Assembly (NCBI RefSeq): GCF_014773275.1
Contig: NZ_JACWMW010000002.1
Coordinates: forward strand, 1,302,001-1,366,000
From: Mucilaginibacter rigui
Lineage (GTDB): Bacteria; Bacteroidota; Bacteroidia; Sphingobacteriales; Sphingobacteriaceae
Direction of reading: 5' to 3'
DNA length: 64,000 nt
Position numbers and translations under genes: made by a program
The notes under the pieces: model-generated
What the model was told of the DNA's origin: nothing
Database searches by the model: none
Seen by the model: only the letters and a program-made list of their open reading frames with translations
In this document: in pieces, positions 55,446-64,000 of the stretch
Layout of the letters: the number at the start of each line of letters is the position of its first letter
Position numbering within the stretch: the first letter of the stretch is position 1

Positions 55446-57611
55446 ATGAAAAATTTAACCGGCAAACACAATTTCTATATCAACTATTTAGCACAATTTT
55501 TTCTTGTGTGCGCATTTTGCGTGGGTTGCACGGTTAAAGGTAAAGCACAAAATATCGCTTTAAATAAGCCATACACTTTATCGGTTTTACCAAACTATAA
55601 TTTAACCGCCCCGTCTACTGATAAAACGTCATTAACTGATGGTAGCTATACAAGCGGAAAATTGTGGACAAATAAAACCACAGTAGGCTGGACAAGAAGG
55701 AACGATGTTACTATAACTATCGATTTGCAACGCCAGGCGCCGGTAAGAGCAGTCAATTTTAACTCTGTTAGGGGGAGCGAGGCCGGTGTTAACTTTCCTG
55801 CTAATATTTATGTATTTATAAGCAGCGATAACCAAAACTATGCTTACTTAGGTGATGCCGCTCAGACTGATGATAACGCCTCTGGAACTTATAAGGTTGA
55901 AAAATTTAGCGTTGATAATTTAAACGCTACCGGACGGTATGTTAAATTGGTGGTTGTGCCAAACGGAAAATTTATTTTTTGTGATGAGATAGAGATCATA
56001 AGGGGCAATGGTGTGGCTAAGGCTATTGCAAAAAACATCCCTGTTGCCAAAATTAAAGATGTTGTTGATTCTTTAACCCAAGCGACATCTGATAAAAAAG
56101 ACCTTGCAAGAAAAGGTTACAGTATAACCACAATGGCTAATAAAAGTATTGCACAAGTTAAGGGCGAAATTGGTGTTGCCAATGCCAATAAGTTAAAGAA
56201 AAGCTTTGCTACCAGCTTTGTCATTGAAAAGTATAATCCCTGGGATACCTTAAGCGCAATAAGAAAGCCTGTTGCAGCTAATGGGCCGTTATTATATGAT
56301 TTTGCAATTAGTGTAGGTGGCGTTCAATATGGAGCTTTTGTGATTACCAACACTAATACCACATCGCAAACTGTTTCATTTAACATAAATAATAATCCTT
56401 CAATTGCATCAATAGATTTATTTGAAGGCCGACAGGTACCATCGTTAGATGGCTCGCAGGTAGTAGACCCGCTTGTACCTATCATGAGAAACGCGAATGT
56501 GCAACCCGGAGAATCAAAAATGTTTGTGTTTAAGGTTACAGGGAAAGCATCTGCTACCGCTGCATCATCAACTATAGGTATAACTTCGCAAGGGTTTAAC
56601 AGCAGCATCAGTGTAAATACAAATATTATAAATATATCTGGGGCTGCAGATAATGACATTAACACCGTTAATTGGGCTTACCTGAATTACCCCATGTTAA
56701 AAAATATCAAAGCTGCCGCCGTTAAAGATTTAAAGGACCACCATATAAACACATTTGTAATACCTGCTAAGGTTATACCTAAACCGGGCGATTTTAATTT
56801 TACCGCTTTAAACGCCTATATACAAAATATAAAACCGGCAAAAAACATTTTGTTATTTGCCAACTATAGCGCGGCTGCCAACCAAAGCTCAGACCCTAAC
56901 GTGAAATTCATGACTGATGCGTGGAAAGCAAATTTCATAAAGTGGTATGCTGCTATGATCGCTACTATTAAAAATAACGGCGGGATAACAAATATTTACC
57001 TGTACCCATATGATGAGGCGCGTAAAAATGATATCACTGCTTTTAATGTATTTGCAAAATGGGCTAAACAGAGTGTCTCAAATTTAAAGCTGTTCGGAAC
57101 CTTAACAAATGCGGATGCTATAAAACAGGTTAGCCCCTATTTAAGTGTATCTGAAGTAAAGAATGACGCGTCTTTATTAGCAGCAATTGCTGCCAGTCAG
57201 TCAGACGTTTGGATATACGATACAAAAGGCGTATCGAGATCATTATCGCCATATCAGTATTACCGGTTAATGGCTTGGAATGCATTTGCAAAAGGCTTAA
57301 AAGGTATTGGATTTTGGAACTATGCCGATATAGGGAGTGACAGAAGCACCAATCTTATTTCGGCACCGTTTAAAAATGTAGGGAATGATTTTGCAGTTAT
57401 CTATAATTCGCCAGACAATGGTATAATTACAAGCAGGAGGTGGGAGGCTTTCAAGCTTGGAATTGAAGATTATCGAATTATAAGTACATACAGCAAAAAA
57501 TTTGGGGTTCAAAAAACAAAAGATCTTGTACTGTCAGTCACCTCAGCCCCATCATCATTAAATAAAGCCGACGAGGTAAGAAACAGGATGATCAAAGAAT
57601 TAGTAAACTAA
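55446..57611 (+). CDS. Secreted discoidin (F5/8C)-like protein with DUF4091/GH-like C-terminus
   Basis: 721 aa. An N-terminal export signal (FFLVCAFCVGCTVKGKAQ) may be cleaved by signal peptidase I, with Cys28 as a poor lipobox alternative. Residues about 36-190 are an F5/8C-type galactose-binding domain (NIALNKPYTLSVL, TDGSYTSG, ITIDLQRQAPVRAV). A long middle beta-rich part follows. The C-terminal half resembles DUF4091/GH123-like TIM barrels (IGFWNYADIGS, ITSRRWEAFKLGIEDYRII) with Asp/Glu in LYPYDEAR. A secreted putative glycosidase within an assembly operon could trim or release the polymer. Catalysis is unproven. Confidence 0.7.
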   Translation: MKNLTGKHNFYINYLAQFFLVCAFCVGCTVKGKAQNIALNKPYTLSVLPNYNLTAPSTDKTSLTDGSYTSGKLWTNKTTVGWTRRNDVTITIDLQRQAPVRAVNFNSVRGSEAGVNFPANIYVFISSDNQNYAYLGDAAQTDDNASGTYKVEKFSVDNLNATGRYVKLVVVPNGKFIFCDEIEIIRGNGVAKAIAKNIPVAKIKDVVDSLTQATSDKKDLARKGYSITTMANKSIAQVKGEIGVANANKLKKSFATSFVIEKYNPWDTLSAIRKPVAANGPLLYDFAISVGGVQYGAFVITNTNTTSQTVSFNINNNPSIASIDLFEGRQVPSLDGSQVVDPLVPIMRNANVQPGESKMFVFKVTGKASATAASSTIGITSQGFNSSISVNTNIINISGAADNDINTVNWAYLNYPMLKNIKAAAVKDLKDHHINTFVIPAKVIPKPGDFNFTALNAYIQNIKPAKNILLFANYSAAANQSSDPNVKFMTDAWKANFIKWYAAMIATIKNNGGITNIYLYPYDEARKNDITAFNVFAKWAKQSVSNLKLFGTLTNADAIKQVSPYLSVSEVKNDASLLAAIAASQSDVWIYDTKGVSRSLSPYQYYRLMAWNAFAKGLKGIGFWNYADIGSDRSTNLISAPFKNVGNDFAVIYNSPDNGIITSRRWEAFKLGIEDYRIISTYSKKFGVQKTKDLVLSVTSAPSSLNKADEVRNRMIKELVN

Positions 57612-57618
57612 ACCAACA

Positions 57619-58710
57619 ATGCTTATATCTATTATCGCGGGTGCACGGCCCAATTTTATGAAAATAGCACCAATAATTAGCGCTATTGAAAATGCTATAT
57701 CTAATGGCAAAAAAATAAATTATAGATTGATACACACCGGCCAGCATTATGACAAGAAAATGTCTGGTGATTTTTTTGAGCAGTTAGGAATACCCGAACC
57801 CAATGCCAATCTTGCGGCTGGGGGCGGAACCCAGGCGGAGCAAACAGCAGCAATTATGGTAGGCTTCGAAAAAGAATTAATGGCCAATCCCGCTGATATT
57901 GTATTAGTTGTTGGCGATGTTACATCTACAATGGCTTGTGCAATTGTTGCCCAAAAGCTACATGTAAAAGTTGCCCATGTTGAAGCGGGGATACGGTCTG
58001 GAGACTGGACAATGCCCGAAGAGATAAACCGTCTGGTAACTGATAGCATAACGAATTACTTTTTTACCACTACCAAAATTGCAGGCGATAACCTTATTAA
58101 AACAGGTGTAACTGATGATCGTATTTTCTTTGTGGGGAACACGATGATAGATACGCTACTAAAAAATAAGCACCAATTTATAAAACCCGCTATTTGGGAT
58201 ACCCTGGGTTTAGAAAGTGGTAAATATGTTGTTATGACTTTGCACAGGCCTGCAAATGTTGATGAAGAAGGTAAATTAAAAGAATTACTGCAGGAGATCA
58301 TAAACAATAGCAATGATCTTCATTTGGTATTCCCGGTGCATCCCCGCACCGCTAAAATTTTACAAGGCTTAGGCATAGCCGACCCGCGCCTGCACATGAT
58401 AGAACCATTAGGTTACCTTGAATTTAATTACTTGGTTGAACGGGCAAAAGTGGTTGTAACCGACTCTGGTGGCATAACAGAAGAAACTACTGTAATGGGA
58501 GTGCCTTGCATGACATTACGTGACAATACCGAACGCCCCGAAACTATTACAATAGGCACAAACGAACTTTTAGGAACCAACCCTAACGCAATTAAGCCTG
58601 CGTTTGAAAAGCTTTTTAAAGGTGAATGGAAAGAGGGTGGAATCCCCGAACTTTGGGATGGTAAAACAGGGGAACGGATTGTTGATGCGCTTTTAAAACT
58701 ACAGCAATAA
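57619..58710 (+). CDS. wecB: UDP-GlcNAc 2-epimerase, non-hydrolysing
   Basis: 363 aa. IIAGARPNFMKIAPI is the signature start; VVGDVTSTMACAI, HVEAGIRSGDWTMPEEINR, LTLHRPANVDE (as TLHRPANVD) and VTDSGGITEE are the uridine, catalytic and allosteric segments. It interconverts UDP-GlcNAc and UDP-ManNAc. With the dehydrogenase at 39.3 kb it could give UDP-ManNAcA. It lies seven bases after the discoidin protein gene and six before the heparinase-like gene. Confidence 0.95.
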   Translation: MLISIIAGARPNFMKIAPIISAIENAISNGKKINYRLIHTGQHYDKKMSGDFFEQLGIPEPNANLAAGGGTQAEQTAAIMVGFEKELMANPADIVLVVGDVTSTMACAIVAQKLHVKVAHVEAGIRSGDWTMPEEINRLVTDSITNYFFTTTKIAGDNLIKTGVTDDRIFFVGNTMIDTLLKNKHQFIKPAIWDTLGLESGKYVVMTLHRPANVDEEGKLKELLQEIINNSNDLHLVFPVHPRTAKILQGLGIADPRLHMIEPLGYLEFNYLVERAKVVVTDSGGITEETTVMGVPCMTLRDNTERPETITIGTNELLGTNPNAIKPAFEKLFKGEWKEGGIPELWDGKTGERIVDALLKLQQ

Positions 58711-58716
58711 TTAACT

Positions 58717-60306
58717 GTGATTAGCAAAATTCTACTACTCATACGTACTGTTCGGCATTTAAAACCCGTTCAAATTACTCATCAATTATACAATAGGCTA
58801 AAACCAGTTCGTAATCTTAACTGGTATATAAATAAAAATAATATACAGCCGGGTTACATACCGCTAAACTTTACTTTAAATTATACCACAGAAAATTTAA
58901 TTGAAGGCGATACGTTCAATTTTTTAAATATAAGCCACAATTTTGAAAATAAAATAGATTGGGATTACCAGCAATACGGCAAATTATGGAATTATAATTT
59001 ACAATACTTCAATTTTTTACACCAGCCCGATGTTTCATCACAGGCTAAGCAAAATTTGCTTATAGATATCGGACTATGGCTAAAAACAGGTAAACTTAAG
59101 CTCGAGCCATACCCGGTTGCATTGAGGGCTATGAATACGGTAAGGTTCATTAGTACAGAAAACATTACCAATTCGGTAATTATTGATGAGTTATATGCGC
59201 AGTTCGCGTATCTTAACAGGAACCTTGAATATCATTTACTTGGTAACCACCTTTTGGAAGATGCTTTTGCATTGTTTATGGGAGGGCATATTTTTAATAT
59301 GCCTGATTGGAAGCAAAAAGCCAAAAATATACTTTACAGAGAACTGAAAGAGCAGATACTAAACGATGGAGGGCACTTTGAATTAAGCCCTATGTACCAT
59401 CAAATTATCCTGTTTAGGGTGTTGGAACTTGTCGATTGGTATAGTAATACAGATGGTCACGATATTGAATTTTTAACCTTTGCTAAAACAAAGGCAAGAG
59501 ATATGCTAGGGTGGCTTCAAATTATTACCTTTAACAATGGCGATATCCCTCATTTTAATGATAGCGCAGCAGGAATAACTTTTACCAGCCAACAATTGTT
59601 TGGTCTTGCGCAGAAACTTGGGGTTAACCCTAATAAACAATTAAAGTTAGCCGCCTCTGGCTATCGTAAATATGGCTTTGATAATTACGAATGTGTTGTT
59701 GATGTTGGTGCAGTAGGGCCGTCTTACCAACCGGGGCACGGCCATTCAGACGCTTTATCATTTGTTTTATATAGCAAAGGGTTACCTATAGTTGTTGATG
59801 CAGGTACATCAACTTATCAGATAGGGGAGAAAAGAAACTATGAACGGTCAACCAATGCACATAACACTGTTGAAGTAGAGGATACAAACCAATCGGAAGT
59901 TTGGGGAGGTTTTAGGGTAGGCAGGCGTGCCCAGGTTACAATAACTGCTGATGTAACGCATTCGCTAACTGCGTTGCATAACGGTTATCAAAAGAAATTT
60001 GCAGCTATTCATCAAAGAACTTTTATTTTTGCCGAAGATCTTATCCAAATAGAGGATACAATATCCGAAGAGAAATTGGTTTGCAAAGCTTTGTTTCATT
60101 TTCACTCAAATTGTAATGTAATAATACAAGGGAATGATAAGGTACTCATTGATAATATAGCAACTATTGCTTTTACAAATGCAATTAAACTTGATATACA
60201 GAAATATGAATTAGCCAATGGGTATAATAAATACTTGTCGGCAGTTTGCCTTGTTGTGTTTTTTAATAAAGAATTAAAAAGCATAATGCGGTTTAATAAT
60301 AATTAA
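58717..60306 (+). CDS. Heparinase II/III-fold protein without signal peptide
   Basis: 529 aa, starting at GTG. An N-terminal all-helical toroid (about 80-310) contains LLGNHLLEDAFAL (177-185) and GGHFELSPMYH (218-228); a C-terminal beta-sandwich contains PGHGHSDALSF (339-349) and STNAHNTVEVED. These are the Asn/His/Tyr sites of the alginate lyase/heparinase superfamily. No export signal or membrane span is seen, so it is cytoplasmic, unlike true degradative lyases. The fold is shared with dermatan-sulfate C5-epimerase, so action on a uronic acid of the lipid-linked unit is a reasonable alternative to lysis. Confidence 0.85.
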   Translation: MISKILLLIRTVRHLKPVQITHQLYNRLKPVRNLNWYINKNNIQPGYIPLNFTLNYTTENLIEGDTFNFLNISHNFENKIDWDYQQYGKLWNYNLQYFNFLHQPDVSSQAKQNLLIDIGLWLKTGKLKLEPYPVALRAMNTVRFISTENITNSVIIDELYAQFAYLNRNLEYHLLGNHLLEDAFALFMGGHIFNMPDWKQKAKNILYRELKEQILNDGGHFELSPMYHQIILFRVLELVDWYSNTDGHDIEFLTFAKTKARDMLGWLQIITFNNGDIPHFNDSAAGITFTSQQLFGLAQKLGVNPNKQLKLAASGYRKYGFDNYECVVDVGAVGPSYQPGHGHSDALSFVLYSKGLPIVVDAGTSTYQIGEKRNYERSTNAHNTVEVEDTNQSEVWGGFRVGRRAQVTITADVTHSLTALHNGYQKKFAAIHQRTFIFAEDLIQIEDTISEEKLVCKALFHFHSNCNVIIQGNDKVLIDNIATIAFTNAIKLDIQKYELANGYNKYLSAVCLVVFFNKELKSIMRFNNN

Positions 60307-61472
60307 TGAAAAATATCCTTTACCTGAGCTTTTATTTCGAACCAGACCTCTGCGCAGGCTCTTTCAGAAATTCTCCTTTAGCCAAAGAATTGGCCAAACA
60401 AGCTAATGGTGTAGCTACAATTGATATAGTTACTACGCTTCCAAACCGTTATAACACATTCGATACTGCAGCCCCGGCTTTTGAAGAGTATGGTAACATT
60501 AACATACACCGTATCCTGATACCTAAACACCAAAGTGGGTTTATGGATCAGATCAATTCCTTTAAAACCTATTTTTTAGAAGCCCAAAAAATAATTAAAG
60601 GTAAAAAGTATGATCTGGTATTTGCATCTTCCTCTCGCTTATTTACGGCGTATCTTGGCTATAGAATAGCCAAAAAGCAGAATATACCGCTTTACCTTGA
60701 TATACGTGACATCTTTATCGATACCATGCAGGATGTATTGCAAAGTAAAGTTTTAAAAAGTGGGTTGATACCTATATTGAAAACTGTAGAAACACAGATA
60801 TTTAACTATGCAAGCCACATTAATTTGATATCCGGAGGCTTCGAGCAATATTTCACAAAGTATAAAAAAGCAAAATATTCGTATTTCTCAAACGGCATTG
60901 ATCCGGAATTTATAGATCTAAAAGAAACTATTTATACTGATAAGAAGCAGCGCTTAATAACCTATGCCGGCAACTTTGGAGAAGGGCAGGGTTTGCATAA
61001 AATTATCCCGCAAGCGGCAAAGGCACTTGGTGATAAATTTAAATTCCTGGTTATTGGCGACGGTGGTGCGAAACAAAAGCTTGTGGATGGCATTGCTGAA
61101 TCAGGCGTTAACAATGTAGAATTGAGAGGGCCGGTATCCCGTAAGGAACTGCTTTCTATTTATGACCAGTCCGACTTTTTGTTTTTGCATCTAAACGATT
61201 ACGACGCATTTAAAAAGGTGTTGCCATCAAAGATATTTGAATTAGGCGCCTATGATAAGCCTATAATAGCAGGTGTAGCGGGTTTTGCTAATCAGTTTAT
61301 TGATAAAAACATTCCTAACCGAATTCTTTTCCTGCCGGGAGATGTAAATGACATGGTTGGGCAGCTTAACAATTATCAATATTCTTTAGGCTTTAGAAAC
61401 GAGTTTTTAAAGAACTTTAGAAGGGAGCAAATTAACAAACAGATGGCAACCTCTATACTAAGCTACCTGTAA
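60306..61472 (+). CDS. Glycosyltransferase family 4 protein (WbuB-like)
   Basis: 388 aa, GT-B. ILYLSFYFEPDLCAGSFRN is the WbuB-type N-terminus; LYLDIRDIFIDTM and the C-terminal SYFSNGIDPEF, GNFGEGQGLHKII and LPSKIFELGAYDKPII blocks bind nucleotide sugar. It starts in the stop region of the previous gene (TAATG overlap). WbuB relatives transfer an amino-deoxy sugar as the second residue, which fits the start sugar proposed here, though the donor is unknown. Confidence 0.88.
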   Translation: MKNILYLSFYFEPDLCAGSFRNSPLAKELAKQANGVATIDIVTTLPNRYNTFDTAAPAFEEYGNINIHRILIPKHQSGFMDQINSFKTYFLEAQKIIKGKKYDLVFASSSRLFTAYLGYRIAKKQNIPLYLDIRDIFIDTMQDVLQSKVLKSGLIPILKTVETQIFNYASHINLISGGFEQYFTKYKKAKYSYFSNGIDPEFIDLKETIYTDKKQRLITYAGNFGEGQGLHKIIPQAAKALGDKFKFLVIGDGGAKQKLVDGIAESGVNNVELRGPVSRKELLSIYDQSDFLFLHLNDYDAFKKVLPSKIFELGAYDKPIIAGVAGFANQFIDKNIPNRILFLPGDVNDMVGQLNNYQYSLGFRNEFLKNFRREQINKQMATSILSYL

Positions 61473-62404
61473 TGAATAATATATTAATTTCTGGTGCATC
61501 GGGTTTTGTTGGGCAGAATTTAAGTGAATATCTTACAGATGCCGGCCATGATGTTTTTAAATTAATCAGGGGCGCAAATACGGATAGCAATGAAATATCA
61601 TGGACAAACCTAAGCAGTTTTTTTACAATTGATATTGATGTTATAATTCATTTAGCCGGAAAAGCACACGACATTAAAAATACCAGCAACCCGCAAGAGT
61701 ATTTTGATATAAACACCGGCCTTACTATAAAATTATTTGACAATTTTTTAAAAAGTAAGGCAACCCGTTTTATCTATTTTAGCAGTGTTAAAGCTGTGGC
61801 TGATACAGTTGATGGCGTTTTAAACGAAACGGTAAAACCTAATCCACAAACTGCATATGGTAAGTCAAAGCTAAAAGCTGAGGAATACATAATTAGTAAG
61901 GAGTTACCTAAAGATAAGCATGTATATATCTTAAGGCCCTGTATGATTCATGGGCGGGGTAATAAAGGAAACCTAAACTTATTGTATAAGTTTGTTAGTA
62001 AGGGTATTCCTTATCCGCTTGCTGCGTTTGACAATCGTAGGTCATTTTTGTATATAGAAAATCTCAACTTTATAATTGGCAAACTTATTGAAAGTAATAC
62101 CGCGCCTTCTGGTGTTTATAATATTGCCGATGACGAAAGCTTGTCAACAGTTGAGATTGTAAAAATAATTTCTCAAACATTAAACCGTAAACCTAATTTA
62201 TGGTATGTTAATCAATCGTTTTTAAAGTTTACAGCAAGTATTGGAGATAAACTTAAATTACCCCTCAATTCCGAAAGACTAAAAAAACTAACAGAAAATT
62301 ACGTTGTTTCAAATCAAAAAATAAAAAATGCTTTGCAGATAACAAATCTACCGGTTAGAACCCAAGATGGGCTTACACAAACCATCAAAAGTTTTAATAA
62401 ATAA
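61472..62404 (+). CDS. NAD-dependent epimerase/reductase (WbpV-like SDR)
   Basis: 310 aa. GASGFVGQNL (8-17) binds NAD(P); FIYFSSVKAV and TAYGKSKLKAEEY give the catalytic Ser, Tyr and Lys. RPCMIHGRGNKGNLNLLY is found in the group with WbpV, which reduces UDP-4-keto-6-deoxy-HexNAc. It would act on the product of the WbpM-type dehydratase encoded after the next gene, giving UDP-FucNAc or UDP-QuiNAc. It overlaps its upstream neighbour by one base. Confidence 0.85.
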   Translation: MNNILISGASGFVGQNLSEYLTDAGHDVFKLIRGANTDSNEISWTNLSSFFTIDIDVIIHLAGKAHDIKNTSNPQEYFDINTGLTIKLFDNFLKSKATRFIYFSSVKAVADTVDGVLNETVKPNPQTAYGKSKLKAEEYIISKELPKDKHVYILRPCMIHGRGNKGNLNLLYKFVSKGIPYPLAAFDNRRSFLYIENLNFIIGKLIESNTAPSGVYNIADDESLSTVEIVKIISQTLNRKPNLWYVNQSFLKFTASIGDKLKLPLNSERLKKLTENYVVSNQKIKNALQITNLPVRTQDGLTQTIKSFNK

Positions 62405-62410
62405 TATATA

Positions 62411-63370
62411 ATGATGATATACCTGCTTTTGTTTTTAGTGTTTATTGGAGCCATGTTATTATACTTTAAAATAGCCGATAAATACAATATTATCGATCAC
62501 CCCAACGAGCGTAGTTCGCATAGCGCAATTACCATACGCGGTGGGGGAATTATATTTATACTGGCGGCGCTTATTTTATTGGTGTGGCACTTTAATGAGT
62601 TTTATTTGGTGTTAGCCGGCGCGATAGCGATAGGCGCAATAAGCTTTGCCGATGATATATATACATTGCCAAATAAATTGCGTTTGGCTATACATGGAAT
62701 AGCAGTAAGCTTAATGTTTCTATCACTTCATGTATATTCTTCATACTCATTGTTAGGGGTTGCTTTATTATATATATTAGCAATAGGCATTATTAATGCT
62801 TACAACTTTATGGATGGCATTAACGGGATTACCGGTTCATACAGTTTGGTGACATTTGCGGGGTTACAATATGTAAATATTCGGCATAATAGCTTTATAT
62901 CCCCCGAGATGATATGGGTGCCCATGTTAGCATGTATCGCATTCCTGATTTTTAACTTCCGTAAGAAAGCAAGATGTTTTGCCGGTGATGTGGGTAGTGT
63001 AACAATTGCCTTTTGGATAACCTTTTTACTCTTAAAGCTTATATTTATTACTAACAACTGGCTTTACATACTTTTCCTGGCAGTTTACGGCGTAGATGCT
63101 GTGCTAACTATCATCCATCGTTTAATGTTAAAACAAAATATCTTTAAAGCACACCGGCTGCATTTTTATCAGTTACTATCTAATGAGTATAAAATGCCTC
63201 ATTTAATTGTTTCATCTATTTATGCTATAGTGCAATTAGCAGTAATTATATTAATTATAACTAATGAAAATTTGAACCCGTTAACGATAGTTGCAATAGT
63301 AATTTTGCCCTTAATGCTTAGTTATTTAATTATTAAACCTTATTTGATGAAACTTAGAATTATACAGTAA
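62411..63370 (+). CDS. Initiating glycan-phosphate transferase (WecA/WbpL family)
   Basis: 319 aa with about ten membrane spans. DHPNERSSHSAITIRGGG, FADDIYTLPNKLR with the Asp-Asp pair, YNFMDGINGITG with the catalytic Asp, and AHRLHFYQLL are the MraY/WecA-family cytoplasmic motifs. It moves a HexNAc-1-phosphate from UDP to undecaprenyl phosphate and so starts each repeat unit. It resembles WbpL more than WecA because of the neighbouring SDR and WbpM genes. It is the last gene before a 271-base gap. Confidence 0.92.
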   Translation: MMIYLLLFLVFIGAMLLYFKIADKYNIIDHPNERSSHSAITIRGGGIIFILAALILLVWHFNEFYLVLAGAIAIGAISFADDIYTLPNKLRLAIHGIAVSLMFLSLHVYSSYSLLGVALLYILAIGIINAYNFMDGINGITGSYSLVTFAGLQYVNIRHNSFISPEMIWVPMLACIAFLIFNFRKKARCFAGDVGSVTIAFWITFLLLKLIFITNNWLYILFLAVYGVDAVLTIIHRLMLKQNIFKAHRLHFYQLLSNEYKMPHLIVSSIYAIVQLAVIILIITNENLNPLTIVAIVILPLMLSYLIIKPYLMKLRIIQ

Positions 63371-63406
63371 ATTAATAAATGTATTATTTTTTTATTTGTA
63401 ATATTT

Positions 63407-63414
63407 TATATTTG
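63407..63414 (+). promoter_or_regulatory. Possible upstream promoter box in the gap before the WbpM-like gene
   Basis: TATATTTG is an exact TAnnTTTG but has no correctly spaced -33 box. Use of it would give a ~220-base AT-rich leader. The gap from 63371 to 63641 shows no gene, repeat or terminator that I can support. Confidence 0.3.
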
Positions 63415-63606
63415 TAATGTTCAGCAACAAACTCCCCCCAAATGTGTTGTAGACTTTAGTCATTATATTACTATTGTTTAATAAGTAGTACTTTTTGGTT
63501 TGCATTTATCTGTATTAATTCACAAAAAAGGTTTAATTATGAGATAATGGTTTCTTTAAACTAAATAAATACTTAAATTAAAGCATTAGTTAATGCCTGA
63601 AATTAT

Positions 63607-63614
63607 TAAATTTG
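63607..63614 (+). promoter_or_regulatory. -7 box of the promoter for the WbpM-like gene
   Basis: TAAATTTG is an exact TAnnTTTG 27 bases before the ATG; the -33 region has no clear TTG. It suggests that the dehydratase is transcribed separately from the genes before it. Confidence 0.5.
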
Positions 63615-63641
63615 CATCATTTGCCCCCAGAAAATACATTT

Positions 63642-64000
63642 ATGAAAAAATATTTACTATTCAGTAAGGTACTCCCAAGGTGGATAATAATGTTATTAGA
63701 CTTTGTAATTGTTACCTGGTCATTTGCTTCCTCTTATCTTATTGTAAACAGGTTTGAATTTGCTAATATATTAAGAGGATACTTCTTTATTTATACAGGT
63801 GTTTATTGTATAGTTGCTGTGATAGTTATGTACCTCATGCGGGTACATATAGGCCTTATCAGGTATTCAAACACACGCGATGTACTGCGTATTTTCGGGT
63901 CGGTGTTTATTAGTAGTATATTATACATGCTTATAATTTCCATTTGGGTAAAACCATATTTGCATGTTAATTCGTCCACCATCGATCTTGTGCTGCTGGT
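63642..64000 (+). CDS. N-terminal part of a WbpM/CapD-type membrane-bound UDP-HexNAc 4,6-dehydratase (runs off window)
   Basis: 119 codons are visible, open at the window end. The start MKKYLLFSKVLPRWIIMLLDF and three to four hydrophobic spans (LLDFVIVTWSFASSYLIV, IYTGVYCIVAVIVMYLM, FGSVFISSILYMLIISIW) with HIGLIRYSNTRDVLRIF between them are the N-terminal membrane domain of WbpM/PglF/CapD proteins. The dehydratase domain should follow outside. It would supply UDP-4-keto-6-deoxy-GlcNAc to the WbpV-like reductase. Family call is by pattern and context. Confidence 0.8.
   Translation, partial: MKKYLLFSKVLPRWIIMLLDFVIVTWSFASSYLIVNRFEFANILRGYFFIYTGVYCIVAVIVMYLMRVHIGLIRYSNTRDVLRIFGSVFISSILYMLIISIWVKPYLHVNSSTIDLVLL

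Overview
The window comes from a Bacteroidota chromosome, most likely family Sphingobacteriaceae (Mucilaginibacter/Pedobacter-like). This is judged from the outer-membrane beta-barrel receptor with a carboxypeptidase-regulatory N-terminus, promoters of the TTG/TAnnTTTG type, the general lack of Shine-Dalgarno sequences, a bS21 protein of the Bacteroidota type, and the DUF3467 gene after rpoC. The genus is inference. No phage, insertion sequence, CRISPR array, rRNA or replication origin is seen, and every gap longer than 300 bases holds tRNA genes.

Layout. 1-8.5 kb: end of a secreted propeller-type protein, pth, an outer-membrane receptor, an ArsC/Spx-like protein, a lipoprotein, an M1 peptidase and a small exported protein. 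8.6-24.3 kb: the translation/transcription block rpsU, xerC, hpf, tRNA-Thr(TGT), Tyr(GTA), Gly(TCC), Thr(GGT), tuf, tRNA-Trp(CCA), secE, nusG, rplKAJL, rpoBC and a DUF3467 gene. 24.4-28.6 kb: nucleotide-sugar genes fcl, ugd, rfbD and rfbA. 28.8-34.4 kb, minus strand: a tRNA-maturation group (miaA, a pRiA4b-ORF3-like gene, cca, tsaC), then a heptosyltransferase-like gene and dapD. 34.5-35.9 kb: an ADP-ribosylglycohydrolase and an S4 RNA-binding protein.

36.1-64 kb is one long plus-strand exopolysaccharide/O-antigen locus with tight or overlapping genes. It starts with the export pair wza/wzc. It continues with a UDP-HexNAc dehydrogenase and a complete seven-gene set for a CMP-activated nonulosonic acid of the legionaminic type (legB, legC, legH, legI, legG, ptmE, legF). 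Polymerase, flippase, glycosyltransferases and an acetyltransferase follow. Next come a bi-domain oxidoreductase, a secreted discoidin/glycosidase-like protein, wecB, a cytoplasmic heparinase-fold protein and a GT4. The last genes are an SDR reductase, a WecA/WbpL-type initiating transferase and, after a new promoter, the start of a WbpM/CapD dehydratase. Together WbpM, the SDR and the WbpL-like enzyme would make and load the first sugar (QuiNAc or FucNAc) on undecaprenyl phosphate. Uronic/ManNAc-type sugars and the nonulosonate would be added by the glycosyltransferases. Wzx/Wzy would flip and polymerise the chain, and Wzc/Wza would control length and export.

The most notable non-coding signals are recurrent intergenic inverted repeats built from a small vocabulary (TTAGTGA, GTGAATT, GTTGATT, GAGTCATTA and complements). 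One is a spacer-free perfect 56-bp palindrome between miaA and its upstream gene, and another between rpoB and rpoC can fold in alternative ways. The strong Shine-Dalgarno sequences of rpsU and hpf and a hairpin against the xerC start codon also stand out.
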